Assembly (NCBI GenBank): GCA_902596655.1
Contig: CACJUX010000013.1
Location: 1-52,103, forward strand
Direction of reading: 5' to 3'
Length of the DNA: 52,103 bases
Source: an uncultured SAR116 cluster alpha proteobacterium
Lineage (GTDB): Bacteria; Pseudomonadota; Alphaproteobacteria; Puniceispirillales; Puniceispirillaceae
Position numbers and translations under genes: made by a program. Numbering within the stretch: position 1 is the stretch's first letter; every line of letters starts with the position of its first letter. The notes below the pieces were generated by a model. The model had not been told where the DNA came from and searched no databases. It saw nothing but the letters and a program-made list of their open reading frames with translations. Positions 44,803 through 52,103 of the stretch are shown here, one piece after another.

Positions 44803-46444
44803 GGTAAAGTCTCCCTCGCAGCAGCGTCGCGCCTTTCAAAAACACACCAAAGAGCAGCAGCGTCAATGCAAACAGAAGCAAAGCCAATGCCGCTGCATCC
44901 TCTGCCCTGTAGCGTGCCATCGTCTGATACAACAGCCATGGCAGCGTTTGGAACTGCTGGCTGCCAAAAAGGGCGATTACGGTCATGTCGCCCAGCGAAA
45001 GCGCCGCGCTGAGACCAGCAGCAAAACCAAGCTCGGGCGCCAATGCCGGAAAGGTGACCAGCCGGAATCGCCGCCAGCCGCGCAGATCAAGGCTGGCACA
45101 CAGCCTGTCCTGCGACCGGGCCAGCATCTCCATTTTTCCCTGGATAACGCGGTATGCAAAAGGCAGGGCGACAAGCATATTGGCAAGCAGCAGCAACAGC
45201 GGGGCAATACCAAAAACATCAACAACACCGCGCAGCAGGATAAACAGCCCTGTGCCAAGGACAATAGCCGAGACAGCAAGATAGAGCGAGACAGCAATAT
45301 CAAACACCCATCTACCCGTCCTGTTAAAGCGAACGCGCGCTGCCGCCATCACCGTTGCAAGCGTCGTGGCCAACAACGCAGATACAACCGCTACGATAAA
45401 TGATGCAATCAATGCACGATGAAAAGCCGGCCATGTGATCACGTTAGGCAGGCTTTCGCTTATCCCCTCAAGTATAATCGAACAGAGCGGTGCCACGGCA
45501 AGCAGAAGAAATCCAGCAATAAGTGCCGCGTCGAGCAAAGCTGTCCAAATCAGGGCATCGCCCGGTTGCCGCAACCTTCTTCCGGGTGAGGGGGCAATCG
45601 TCACCAAGCCGTCAGCATCAAGAAGTGCCAGAATGGCGACCACCGCTGCGCAGATTGTCAATTGCACAAGCGACAGCAGCGCAGCCATCGGCAGGTCAAA
45701 ATCAAATCTGAGCGCTGTATAGATCGACACCTCAAGCGTGGTCACGGCGGGGCCACCACCAAGCATCAGAATCAGCGAGAATGAGGTAAAGCAGAGCAGA
45801 AAGACGATCGTCACAAGACCGGGAATCAGATTTTTGAGTGCCGGCCATTCGATCAGTCTGAAACGCTGCCAGTCGCTGAGACCCCATTGCGCGGCAAGAC
45901 GCCATTGCGCCGCCGGTATCGAGGACAGGCCCGAGATAAACACCCGCAGCATGAGCGGCGCATTGAAAAACACATGCGCGAGCAAAACCGCGCCGAGACC
46001 ATAGATCGGGGACAGACCGTCACCTCTGATGGCGCGGAGTAGAAACGAGACGGCACCATTCTGGCCCCAGACGCCAAGAAGCCCTGAAACAGCCACAGTT
46101 GTCGGCATGACAATTGTAAAAAATGAAAATGAATTCAGATGCTTCAATCTCCAAGCTGATGTTCTACGCCAAAGTGCCATCGCCACGGGAAGGGCGACCA
46201 GAAGCGACAGAAAGGCTGACAGCGAAGCCTGCCAGAAGGTGAAACCGGCAACCCGCCAGACTCTGTGCAGATTGCCGGCGAGCACCCCTTCCGTCAGCCC
46301 GTCCGACCGTGGTGCACCAGCACCAAGCAGCGCGCTAAGGGCAGCAAGGGCGATCATGATCAACCCCACCGCCCCCAGCATACCAAGCGGCACATAGGCG
46401 CCGTGTGACTTATAGTCAGCTATCTGGTGAGGGCCATCTGCCAT
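44789..46444 (-). CDS. thiP: Thiamine ABC transporter permease
   Basis: A 551-residue inner-membrane protein made of two fused permease halves, as in ThiP and FbpB. Each half has about six helices and an EAA-type coupling loop: QWRLAAQWGLSDWQRFRLIEWPALKNLIPG in the first and CASLDLRGWRRFRLVTFPALAPELG in the second. Start ATG 46444 overlaps the end of thiB by 25 bases; the end overlaps thiQ. Both overlaps point to tight coupling. Confidence 0.9.
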   Translation of the reverse strand: MADGPHQIADYKSHGAYVPLGMLGAVGLIMIALAALSALLGAGAPRSDGLTEGVLAGNLHRVWRVAGFTFWQASLSAFLSLLVALPVAMALWRRTSAWRLKHLNSFSFFTIVMPTTVAVSGLLGVWGQNGAVSFLLRAIRGDGLSPIYGLGAVLLAHVFFNAPLMLRVFISGLSSIPAAQWRLAAQWGLSDWQRFRLIEWPALKNLIPGLVTIVFLLCFTSFSLILMLGGGPAVTTLEVSIYTALRFDFDLPMAALLSLVQLTICAAVVAILALLDADGLVTIAPSPGRRLRQPGDALIWTALLDAALIAGFLLLAVAPLCSIILEGISESLPNVITWPAFHRALIASFIVAVVSALLATTLATVMAAARVRFNRTGRWVFDIAVSLYLAVSAIVLGTGLFILLRGVVDVFGIAPLLLLLANMLVALPFAYRVIQGKMEMLARSQDRLCASLDLRGWRRFRLVTFPALAPELGFAAGLSAALSLGDMTVIALFGSQQFQTLPWLLYQTMARYRAEDAAALALLLFALTLLLFGVFLKGATLLRGRLYHVTD

Positions 46445-47418
46445 TCATCAACCCAGTCAGCTTTGTTTGCCGCCACCTCATCAGGCGTGAACAAAAGGGA
46501 TTTTGTTGGCACAATCAGCCCGTCAAAGGCGTCAGGAAGCGCCGCCTTGCCTGCAGGATACATCCAGTTTGTCGTTGGAATCACTGCCTGAAACCCGTCC
46601 TCAAGGATGAAATTCATGAAGTTTCGGGCAAGCTCGGGTTCAGGAGCCCGTTTCAGCATCGCCGCCACCTCAATCTGCATATAATGCCCTTCGGCAAAGC
46701 TGGCCGCCTTATATTGGTCGGTGCCATCGGCAACAATATGATAGGCCGGCGAGGTTGAGTAGGAGAGAACCATATCGGCCTCACCCTCGAGGAACATTGA
46801 GTAGGAATCCCACCATCCTTTTGTCACAGTAACAATTTTCGGAGCAAGGGCGGCCCATGCCTTAGGCGCATTATTGCCATAGACGGATTTGATCCAAAGT
46901 AGAAGGCCAAGGCCCGGGGTTGCCGTGCGGGGGTCCTGAATGACAATGCGCAGATCATCGGGCGCAGCCAACAGCTCGGCAAGAGATGTCGGGACCGAGG
47001 CCAGTTTGGTGCTGTCATAGACAAAAGCGAAATGACCCCAGTCAAACGGAACGAAAACATCATCCTCGAAAGCGGTCGGGAGAACGGTACGTCCGGATAG
47101 GCTGATGCCATGCGTCGCAAACAGGCCTGTCTGTCTGGCTGTCGCCATCAGATTGGTATCAAGACCGAGGACAATATCAGCCTTTGAGGTGACACCCTCC
47201 AGCTGGACGCGACCAAGAATACCAATTGAGGAATCAAGTGAAATGAATTGCAGGTCGCAAGCGCAGATTTCCTCGAAAGCTCTCTCAATTTTCGGTCCAG
47301 GACCCCATTCAGAGGCGAAGGAATCATATGTATAGACAGTCAGGATGGGCTTTGCCACGGCGTTTGCCGGAACGCAAAGCACCATCATGAGGGTGAGACA
47401 CAGGGATTTGATGTTCAT
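46420..47418 (-). CDS. thiB: Thiamine-binding periplasmic protein
   Basis: A signal peptide (MNIKSLCLTLMMVLCVPANAVA) precedes a mature protein starting PILTVYTYDSFASEWGPGP, the usual ThiB/TbpA opening. DWGHFAFVYDST and VLSYSTSPAYHIV are also ThiB-like. 332 residues. It is the first gene of the operon and lies 80 bases after the TPP riboswitch, which represses it when thiamine pyrophosphate is plentiful. It would bind thiamine, TMP or TPP. Confidence 0.92.
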   Translation of the reverse strand: MNIKSLCLTLMMVLCVPANAVAKPILTVYTYDSFASEWGPGPKIERAFEEICACDLQFISLDSSIGILGRVQLEGVTSKADIVLGLDTNLMATARQTGLFATHGISLSGRTVLPTAFEDDVFVPFDWGHFAFVYDSTKLASVPTSLAELLAAPDDLRIVIQDPRTATPGLGLLLWIKSVYGNNAPKAWAALAPKIVTVTKGWWDSYSMFLEGEADMVLSYSTSPAYHIVADGTDQYKAASFAEGHYMQIEVAAMLKRAPEPELARNFMNFILEDGFQAVIPTTNWMYPAGKAALPDAFDGLIVPTKSLLFTPDEVAANKADWVDEWQMALTR

Positions 47419-47498
47419 AACAACTCCAATGCAGCGTCAGCCATATTGGGCGGTGTAGGAAGTGGGTCAGAGGGGCATCAGACTGATGCCGTCCGGTT

Positions 47499-47583
47499 CC
47501 GCTTTCCTCCGCCAGCATGACCTGGTTCAGGTTCAATGGGTTTTTCTCAGCTCCGGCGTACAGCACCGAAACACCCCAAGGGA
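47499..47583 (-). promoter_or_regulatory. TPP riboswitch (THI element) controlling thiBPQ
   Basis: Read on the minus strand, the conserved parts are in order: CCTTGGGGTG, GCTGAGA, ACCC, TTGAACCTGA, CCAGG, GCGGAGGAAAG. A -10-like TATACT lies eight bases before it (47591-47596). After it comes the hairpin GGCATC-AGTCT-GATGCC (47474-47490) without a T-run, so control may be translational. The remaining sequence to 47855 holds no gene. Confidence 0.95.
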
Positions 47584-47855
47584 ATATCACAGTATACCGC
47601 AACCGGCGTCCAGACAGAAGCCTCAATTGTTAATTCAGTGTGCAAGTTTTGATCCGCTGCGACAGGGGCATTCATGCCATTATAAAGATGGGTCAACATG
47701 GACGTTGCACGGGTAGAACGGACAGATCGGCCAAATGATCCAGGCAAACATATCGGCTCAGGGGCAGGTAGCGATATATTCAGGAACAGGTAGTTATATT
47801 TGTTTTTGTCGCATAATGTATATTATGCGTGTAAAGACTGGAGGTATAACGCGAA

Positions 47856-48638
47856 TCACTCAAGTTCAAACACTAATCCATCAATGCCGGGTTCGGTATT
47901 GTCCGGACAAATTGCCGCCACCGCCTCATAGTCGGCCTCCAACCCGAGATGCGTCAGCACAGCCCGACCTGGCTTGACGCGCCTTATCCATTCAAAAGTT
48001 TGCTGAAAATGTGAATGGCTCTGATGGGGCGTCTGGCGTAATGCCTCGACAATCCACAGATCAACATTTGCAAGAGTGTCAAAGACGTGATCCGGCATAG
48101 CAACGACATCGGTCGAATAGCCAAAACAGCCATTGAACAGAAATCCAAGCGACGATGTGTTGCCATGATCTTGCTGTAGTACGTCGATAGCGATGTCACC
48201 AATTTGCAGGTGCTGGCCCGCGGTAATTTCTCGCGTGATCATTGGCGGCACGAAATAGGTTGGCGATTCAGAATTTTTTTCGAACAAATAGGGGAATCTG
48301 GTGAAAATGTCATGCATATGCCGTGCTGTTGCATGAATGGGAAGTTTAATACGGTCGGGAAAGAAAAAGACTCGGAGATCGTCCAATCCAGCAACATGGT
48401 CGGAATGAGTGTGGGTAATCAGCAGCGCATCAATCCGGTCCAAGTTTAGTGGCAGAAGCTGATTGCGGATATCAGGCCCCGCATCAACTAAAATATTTGT
48501 GGTCTCGCTCTGCACCAATACCGAACAGCGCTGCCGTCGGTTGCGCGGATCGGTCGGATCACAGGCACCCCAGCCAGCCTTGCCAAGGGCTGGTACACCG
48601 ACAGATGTACCACAACCAAGCATCGTCACCTTCATCAC
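47856..48638 (-). CDS. MBL-fold metal-dependent hydrolase, PhnP/RNase Z-like
   Basis: Cytoplasmic metallo-beta-lactamase-fold phosphodiesterase. The N-terminus MKVTMLGCGTSVGVPALG is typical of the PhnP-like group. The metal site THTHSDHVAGLDDLR (HxHxDH) is at about residues 76-90, with further ligands in QQDHGNTSSLGF, YSTDVV and LTHLG. 260 residues. No phosphonate genes are near, so PhnP function should not be assumed. It overlaps tatD by ATGA. The metG-tatD-MBL order is widespread in alphaproteobacteria, suggesting housekeeping. Confidence 0.87.
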   Translation of the reverse strand: MMKVTMLGCGTSVGVPALGKAGWGACDPTDPRNRRQRCSVLVQSETTNILVDAGPDIRNQLLPLNLDRIDALLITHTHSDHVAGLDDLRVFFFPDRIKLPIHATARHMHDIFTRFPYLFEKNSESPTYFVPPMITREITAGQHLQIGDIAIDVLQQDHGNTSSLGFLFNGCFGYSTDVVAMPDHVFDTLANVDLWIVEALRQTPHQSHSHFQQTFEWIRRVKPGRAVLTHLGLEADYEAVAAICPDNTEPGIDGLVFELE

Positions 48639-49429
48639 GCAGTCCCCATTTTGGAAAAGAGCCGGAGTGTATTCTGCGTCGTCTGCGCAGCCATCTCGGC
48701 GGCTGAAAGCCCCCTAACCTCAGCAAGGCGCGCCAAAGTATGCGCGGTAAAGGCTGGCTCATTGGTCTTGCCACGGTGCGGGGTAGGCGCGAGAAAAGGG
48801 GCATCTGTCTCAACAATGATCCTGTCCGAAGGTGCAAAGCTGGCAACCTCACGGATTTCTTCAGCCTTGTTGAAGGTCAGGATGCCGGAAAAGCTGATAT
48901 AGAAACCAATAGCAAGCGCGCGGCGTGCCAGCGCTGCGCCCGAACTGAAACAATGCAGAACGCCAGAAAATGTCCCCTTGATCATTTCATCCTCGATGAT
49001 GTTGGCAATATCATCGTCAGCATCACGTGCGTGGACAATTATTGGCAGTCCCAGCTCACGAGCAACGCCTATCTGCACACGGAAACTCTCAGCCTGTATA
49101 GTGCGCGGCGCGTGATCATAAAAGTAATCAAGCCCGGCCTCGCCAATAGCGACACATTTGGGATGGTCGGCAGCTGCAAGAAAGGCATCACGGTCACAGG
49201 AAAGTGGTTCATTTGCCGCTTCATGCGGATGCACACCAGCGCTGAACCACACGTTGTCATAAGCCTCAGCTATTTCGCGTGGAGCATGACTGGTGCTTAA
49301 CTTCACACCGATTGCAATGACCTGGCTGACACCGGCATCCGCGGCTCGTGCCAAAACTTTCGACAGATCACCGGCAAGCTGCGGGTTATCGAGATGCGCG
49401 TGGCTGTCAATGATCACCGGTTGCGACAT
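48635..49429 (-). CDS. tatD: TatD-family metal-dependent DNase
   Basis: TIM-barrel hydrolase with 3'-5' DNase activity in characterised members. Metal ligands: IDSHAHLDNPQL at the N-terminus, AIGEAGLDYFYD, PIIVHARDADDD, LHCFSSG, and IVETDAPFLAPTPHRGKTNEP. 264 residues. Start ATG 49429 overlaps the metG stop by one base (TAATG); the end overlaps the MBL gene. Despite the name it is not a Tat translocase part. Confidence 0.94.
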   Translation of the reverse strand: MSQPVIIDSHAHLDNPQLAGDLSKVLARAADAGVSQVIAIGVKLSTSHAPREIAEAYDNVWFSAGVHPHEAANEPLSCDRDAFLAAADHPKCVAIGEAGLDYFYDHAPRTIQAESFRVQIGVARELGLPIIVHARDADDDIANIIEDEMIKGTFSGVLHCFSSGAALARRALAIGFYISFSGILTFNKAEEIREVASFAPSDRIIVETDAPFLAPTPHRGKTNEPAFTAHTLARLAEVRGLSAAEMAAQTTQNTLRLFSKMGTA

Positions 49430-50988
49430 TAGACGGCCCCTTCTCCAATATAACGAGGGAAAATTGGTTCCGGCTTAGCAATGATATGACCTTTGGCAAG
49501 CCTCTTAGCACCGCCGATCTGGGCAAAACTGCGTTTGTCAGTGGCGACACCGAGCTGATCAAGCATCTTTTCCGCTGAAGCCGGCATCAGCGCCTGTATC
49601 AGAATGGCCACTTGGCGTATAATTTCAGCAAGCACAGCAAGCACCTCAGCCATACGCGCCGGATCGGTCTTTTTCAGCACCCAAGGTGCCGCAGTATCGA
49701 CATAACGGTTTGCATCGGCAATCACCTGCCAAATTAGGCGCAGCGCTTCATGGAAAGCCTGCCTGTCCATCTTTTCGCGCACCGCCGGCAACAAAGCATC
49801 CGCAGCGGCGACAAGAACTCGGTCCTCGGTGGTTGGCTGGTCTGGAAAGGCCGGCATCTTCCCGTCAAAATTCTTAAATACCATAGAAAGAACACGCTGC
49901 GATAGATTTCCAAGATCATTCGCAAGGTCGCCATTGATGCGGTGGATTATGGCCTGTGCAGAATAATCACCATCCTTACCAAACGGCACCTCGCGCATCA
50001 GAAAATAGCGCATTTGGTCCAGGCCATATTGCTCTGCCAGCTCCAGAGGATCAATGGCATTGCCGAGCGATTTGGAAATCTTCTGCCCCTCATTGGTCCA
50101 CCAGCCATGGGCAAAAACCCGTTTTGGAAGCGGCAAATCCGCAGCCATGAGGAAAGCAGGCCAATAAACCGCGTGAAACCGCAGAATGTCCTTGCCGACC
50201 ATATGCAGATCAGCAGGCCAGAGACGCGCGTATTTTTCAACATCACCAAAACTACCATCGGCCGGCCATCCGGTGGCGGTAATGTAGTTGGTCAGCGCAT
50301 CTAACCAGACATACATCACATGATCGTCATCATTGGGTACCGACACGCCCCATTTAAAACTAGCCCGGCTCACCGAGAGATCCCGCAGTCCGCCAGCAAC
50401 AAAGCTTTTCACCTCGTTGAAGCGGGAGTCAGGCCCAACAAAATCTGGGTTGGCTTCATAAAAGGCAAGCAGCCTGTCCTGCCACTGTGACAGGTTGAAA
50501 AAATAGGACGGTTCCTCAACCCACTCAACAGGCGCGCCTGTTGGTGCCTTGCCATCAACTAGTTCCGTCTCGCTGTAAAAGGCCTCATCACGAGTGGCAT
50601 ACCAGCCAGAATAGCTGCCAAGAGTGAGATGTCCACGTTCACGCAGCAGATCCCATAATGTTTGGCAGGCAACTTTGTGGCGGCTTTCGGTGGTCCGGAT
50701 AAAATCATCATTTGAGAAATTCAGACTGTCCGTCAGATCGCGGAAATTCTGGCTTACACTGTCGGTAAAATCCTGCGGAGAGACGCCGGCATCATGTGCT
50801 GCCTTCTCAACCTTCTGGCCATGCTCATCAGTGCCGGTCAAAAAACACACATCATAACCGTCGAGGCGTTTAAACCGCGCCAGAAAATCACAGGCCAGCG
50901 TTGTGTAGGCATGGCCAATATGCGGCCTGTCGTTGACGTAATAAATCGGTGTTGTCAGATAATATTTCGGTTTTGATTGGTTGGTCAT
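49429..50988 (-). CDS. metG: Methionyl-tRNA synthetase
   Basis: Class I synthetase. The HIGH-type motif is YYVNDRPHIGHAYT near residue 20; KISKSLGN is the KMSKS motif. FLTGTDEHGQKVEKAA is diagnostic. The zinc-knuckle cysteines of the E. coli type are absent, so this is the short zinc-less type without a C-terminal dimerisation domain (519 residues). I chose ATG 50988 (MTNQSKPKYYLTTPIYYVN); ATG 51012 is possible. First gene of metG-tatD-MBL. Confidence 0.95.
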   Translation of the reverse strand: MTNQSKPKYYLTTPIYYVNDRPHIGHAYTTLACDFLARFKRLDGYDVCFLTGTDEHGQKVEKAAHDAGVSPQDFTDSVSQNFRDLTDSLNFSNDDFIRTTESRHKVACQTLWDLLRERGHLTLGSYSGWYATRDEAFYSETELVDGKAPTGAPVEWVEEPSYFFNLSQWQDRLLAFYEANPDFVGPDSRFNEVKSFVAGGLRDLSVSRASFKWGVSVPNDDDHVMYVWLDALTNYITATGWPADGSFGDVEKYARLWPADLHMVGKDILRFHAVYWPAFLMAADLPLPKRVFAHGWWTNEGQKISKSLGNAIDPLELAEQYGLDQMRYFLMREVPFGKDGDYSAQAIIHRINGDLANDLGNLSQRVLSMVFKNFDGKMPAFPDQPTTEDRVLVAAADALLPAVREKMDRQAFHEALRLIWQVIADANRYVDTAAPWVLKKTDPARMAEVLAVLAEIIRQVAILIQALMPASAEKMLDQLGVATDKRSFAQIGGAKRLAKGHIIAKPEPIFPRYIGEGAV

Positions 50989-51069
50989 CAACTTGTTCTG
51001 GCTTTCCCACAAAAGACGAATAAGAAACGGCTGCCGACCGCCTACACAGGGTCTACAATTATCACCTGT

Positions 51070-52103
51070 TCAGGGCAAGGACTTACGGTGAAAAGTCTCC
51101 ATCTGGCGGGTCAGGAAATGGGCAAAATCCAAGTATAGCGCATCTGCCTGTGTCGCCTTCTGGCTGAATTCGCACTGCATCTCTGCCAGCCTGCCTGCCG
51201 AATGGCGTCGGCGAAGCGCGGCAATGACACTCAGCTCAAACTGACAGCATGGTGAAAAGTTGACACCGGATGCAGCTAGCGCAGCAAGACGCAGCAAGCG
51301 TTCAAGCAACATTGTAACGCCCCCGCGGCTGAGTTTGCCAGCTGCTCCACCCTTGACCCATTTTCTGCAAAGCATGGCAAGTGCGGCCCGGTCCAGTCGG
51401 TCCTCAGCTAGAAGCGAGCAAGCCGCTTGATAAAAGTCGGGAGCACCACTCTTGGCCAGCATCAAGGCCTTACCCGGTGCACCTTCGCAGAGAATGGTCA
51501 ACAATTCCCGCTGGCTGAGATCGGCATCTGGCCATATGTCAGCAATTACGGCAGCACTGCTGTCCTGATCTAGCGCTGTCATCCGAGCGATGCGGCAGCG
51601 GGAACGGATCGTTGGCGGCAACTGCCCCGGGCGTGAGGCGATCAGAAACAGAACGGTTTTTTGAGGTGGTTCTTCGAGCATTTTTAGTAACGCATTTGAA
51701 CCATTACGATTCACTGCATCCATTGAGTCAATGATTGCAATACGCCATCCGCCGCGTCCTGGCTTGTGCATCAAAAAGGGCAACAGCGCCCTTATCTGCT
51801 CGATCTTTATCTGGCCAGATTTATTTTCCTCTTCCAGCGGTGCCACGATTTTGAGATCGGGATGCGTTTGATTTAGCACAAGTGTGACTCCGGGATCAAC
51901 TGGATCAATCTCAAAGCCTTTCGGCATCTCAGCAGGGAGCGGTTGGATCTGGTTTTCCGCCAGCAGCCAAGCGGCCGCCCTCAATGCTACCTGCGCTTTG
52001 CCAATGCCACACGGGCCGGTCAGCAGCCAAGCATGCTGCATACGCCCCTGCGCCATGGCGTTGACAAAATCCCGTTGAAAGCCTGAATGGCCAGAGATAG
52101 TAG
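51070..52103 (-). CDS. holB: DNA polymerase III subunit delta' (5' end outside window)
   Basis: Clamp-loader subunit. The frame is open to the window edge: before the Met at 52056 it reads TISGHSGFQRDFVNA, the usual start region of HolB, so the real start lies beyond 52103. P-loop GPCGIGKAQVALRAAAWLL and RGGWRIAIIDSMDAVNRNGSNALLKMLEEPPQKTVLFLIASRPGQLPPTIRSRCR, which ends in the clamp-loader SRC motif, are clear. A DnaX/HolB-like C-terminal domain follows. It lies upstream of metG by 81 bases and in many genomes follows tmk. Confidence 0.93.
   Translation of the reverse strand, partial: TISGHSGFQRDFVNAMAQGRMQHAWLLTGPCGIGKAQVALRAAAWLLAENQIQPLPAEMPKGFEIDPVDPGVTLVLNQTHPDLKIVAPLEEENKSGQIKIEQIRALLPFLMHKPGRGGWRIAIIDSMDAVNRNGSNALLKMLEEPPQKTVLFLIASRPGQLPPTIRSRCRIARMTALDQDSSAAVIADIWPDADLSQRELLTILCEGAPGKALMLAKSGAPDFYQAACSLLAEDRLDRAALAMLCRKWVKGGAAGKLSRGGVTMLLERLLRLAALAASGVNFSPCCQFELSVIAALRRRHSAGRLAEMQCEFSQKATQADALYLDFAHFLTRQMETFHRKSLP

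Noticed and set aside
47735-47977. A plus-strand gene between the riboswitch and the MBL hydrolase gene
   Set aside because: Half of it is antisense to the MBL gene and it lacks a ribosome site and family likeness.
1-52103. CRISPR arrays or cas genes
   Set aside because: No regularly spaced repeats or Cas-like proteins were seen on either strand.

Overview
The window is 52.1 kb of an alphaproteobacterial chromosome. The evidence is the block argS - SPOR protein - scpA - scpB - tatABC - serS - surE - pcm - LysM/M23 lipoprotein - yajC - secD - secF - Mth938-like - phytoene-synthase-like, plus the uvrA/ssb divergent pair and gyrA-coaD. A marine lineage such as SAR116 (Puniceispirillum-like) fits the gene order and the marine-podovirus flavour of the prophage, but this is a guess from reading, not a search.

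Bases 1-31012 and 44179-52103 are ordinary, gap-free core genome. In order they hold: valS (5' cut by the window), ilvD, xth and erpA (minus), dgt, argS, a SPOR-domain protein, scpAB, an orphan ABC ATPase, tatABC, serS, surE, pcm, an NlpD-like lipoprotein, a DUF815 ATPase (minus), yajC-secD-secF, two homologues of mitochondrial complex I assembly factors, trmFO and uvrA (minus), ssb, gyrA and coaD. After the accessory region come the thiamine transporter thiBPQ under a TPP riboswitch, then an MBL hydrolase, tatD, metG and holB (5' cut by the window), all on the minus strand.

Bases about 31150-43710 are a composite island built on one tRNA-Lys(UUU) gene that appears to have been used from both sides. 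On the left, a broken 8.8-kb prophage lies between a 5'-half tRNA relic and the intact tRNA, with a 37-bp direct repeat as att core. Unusually, this element supplied the promoter and 5' half of the tRNA rather than its 3' end. On the right, a 3.7-kb segment carrying an NMT1/ThiY-like ABC transporter lies between the intact tRNA and a 12-bp copy of the tRNA 3' end, the conventional geometry. A probable native tRNA terminator follows that copy.

The prophage has an integrase with a nonsense codon and a poly-T frameshift, a four-gene cargo operon (two small ABM-like proteins, a small membrane protein, a zinc-ribbon protein), a large internal virion protein broken by truncation, an amber codon and a frameshift, two minus-strand secreted proteins, small late genes, a holin-like gene with an internal stop, and an intact GH108 endolysin. 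Capsid, portal, large terminase and replication genes are absent. The ABC transporter beside a riboswitch-controlled thiamine importer suggests that the island adds uptake of a thiamine precursor, but that is inference.
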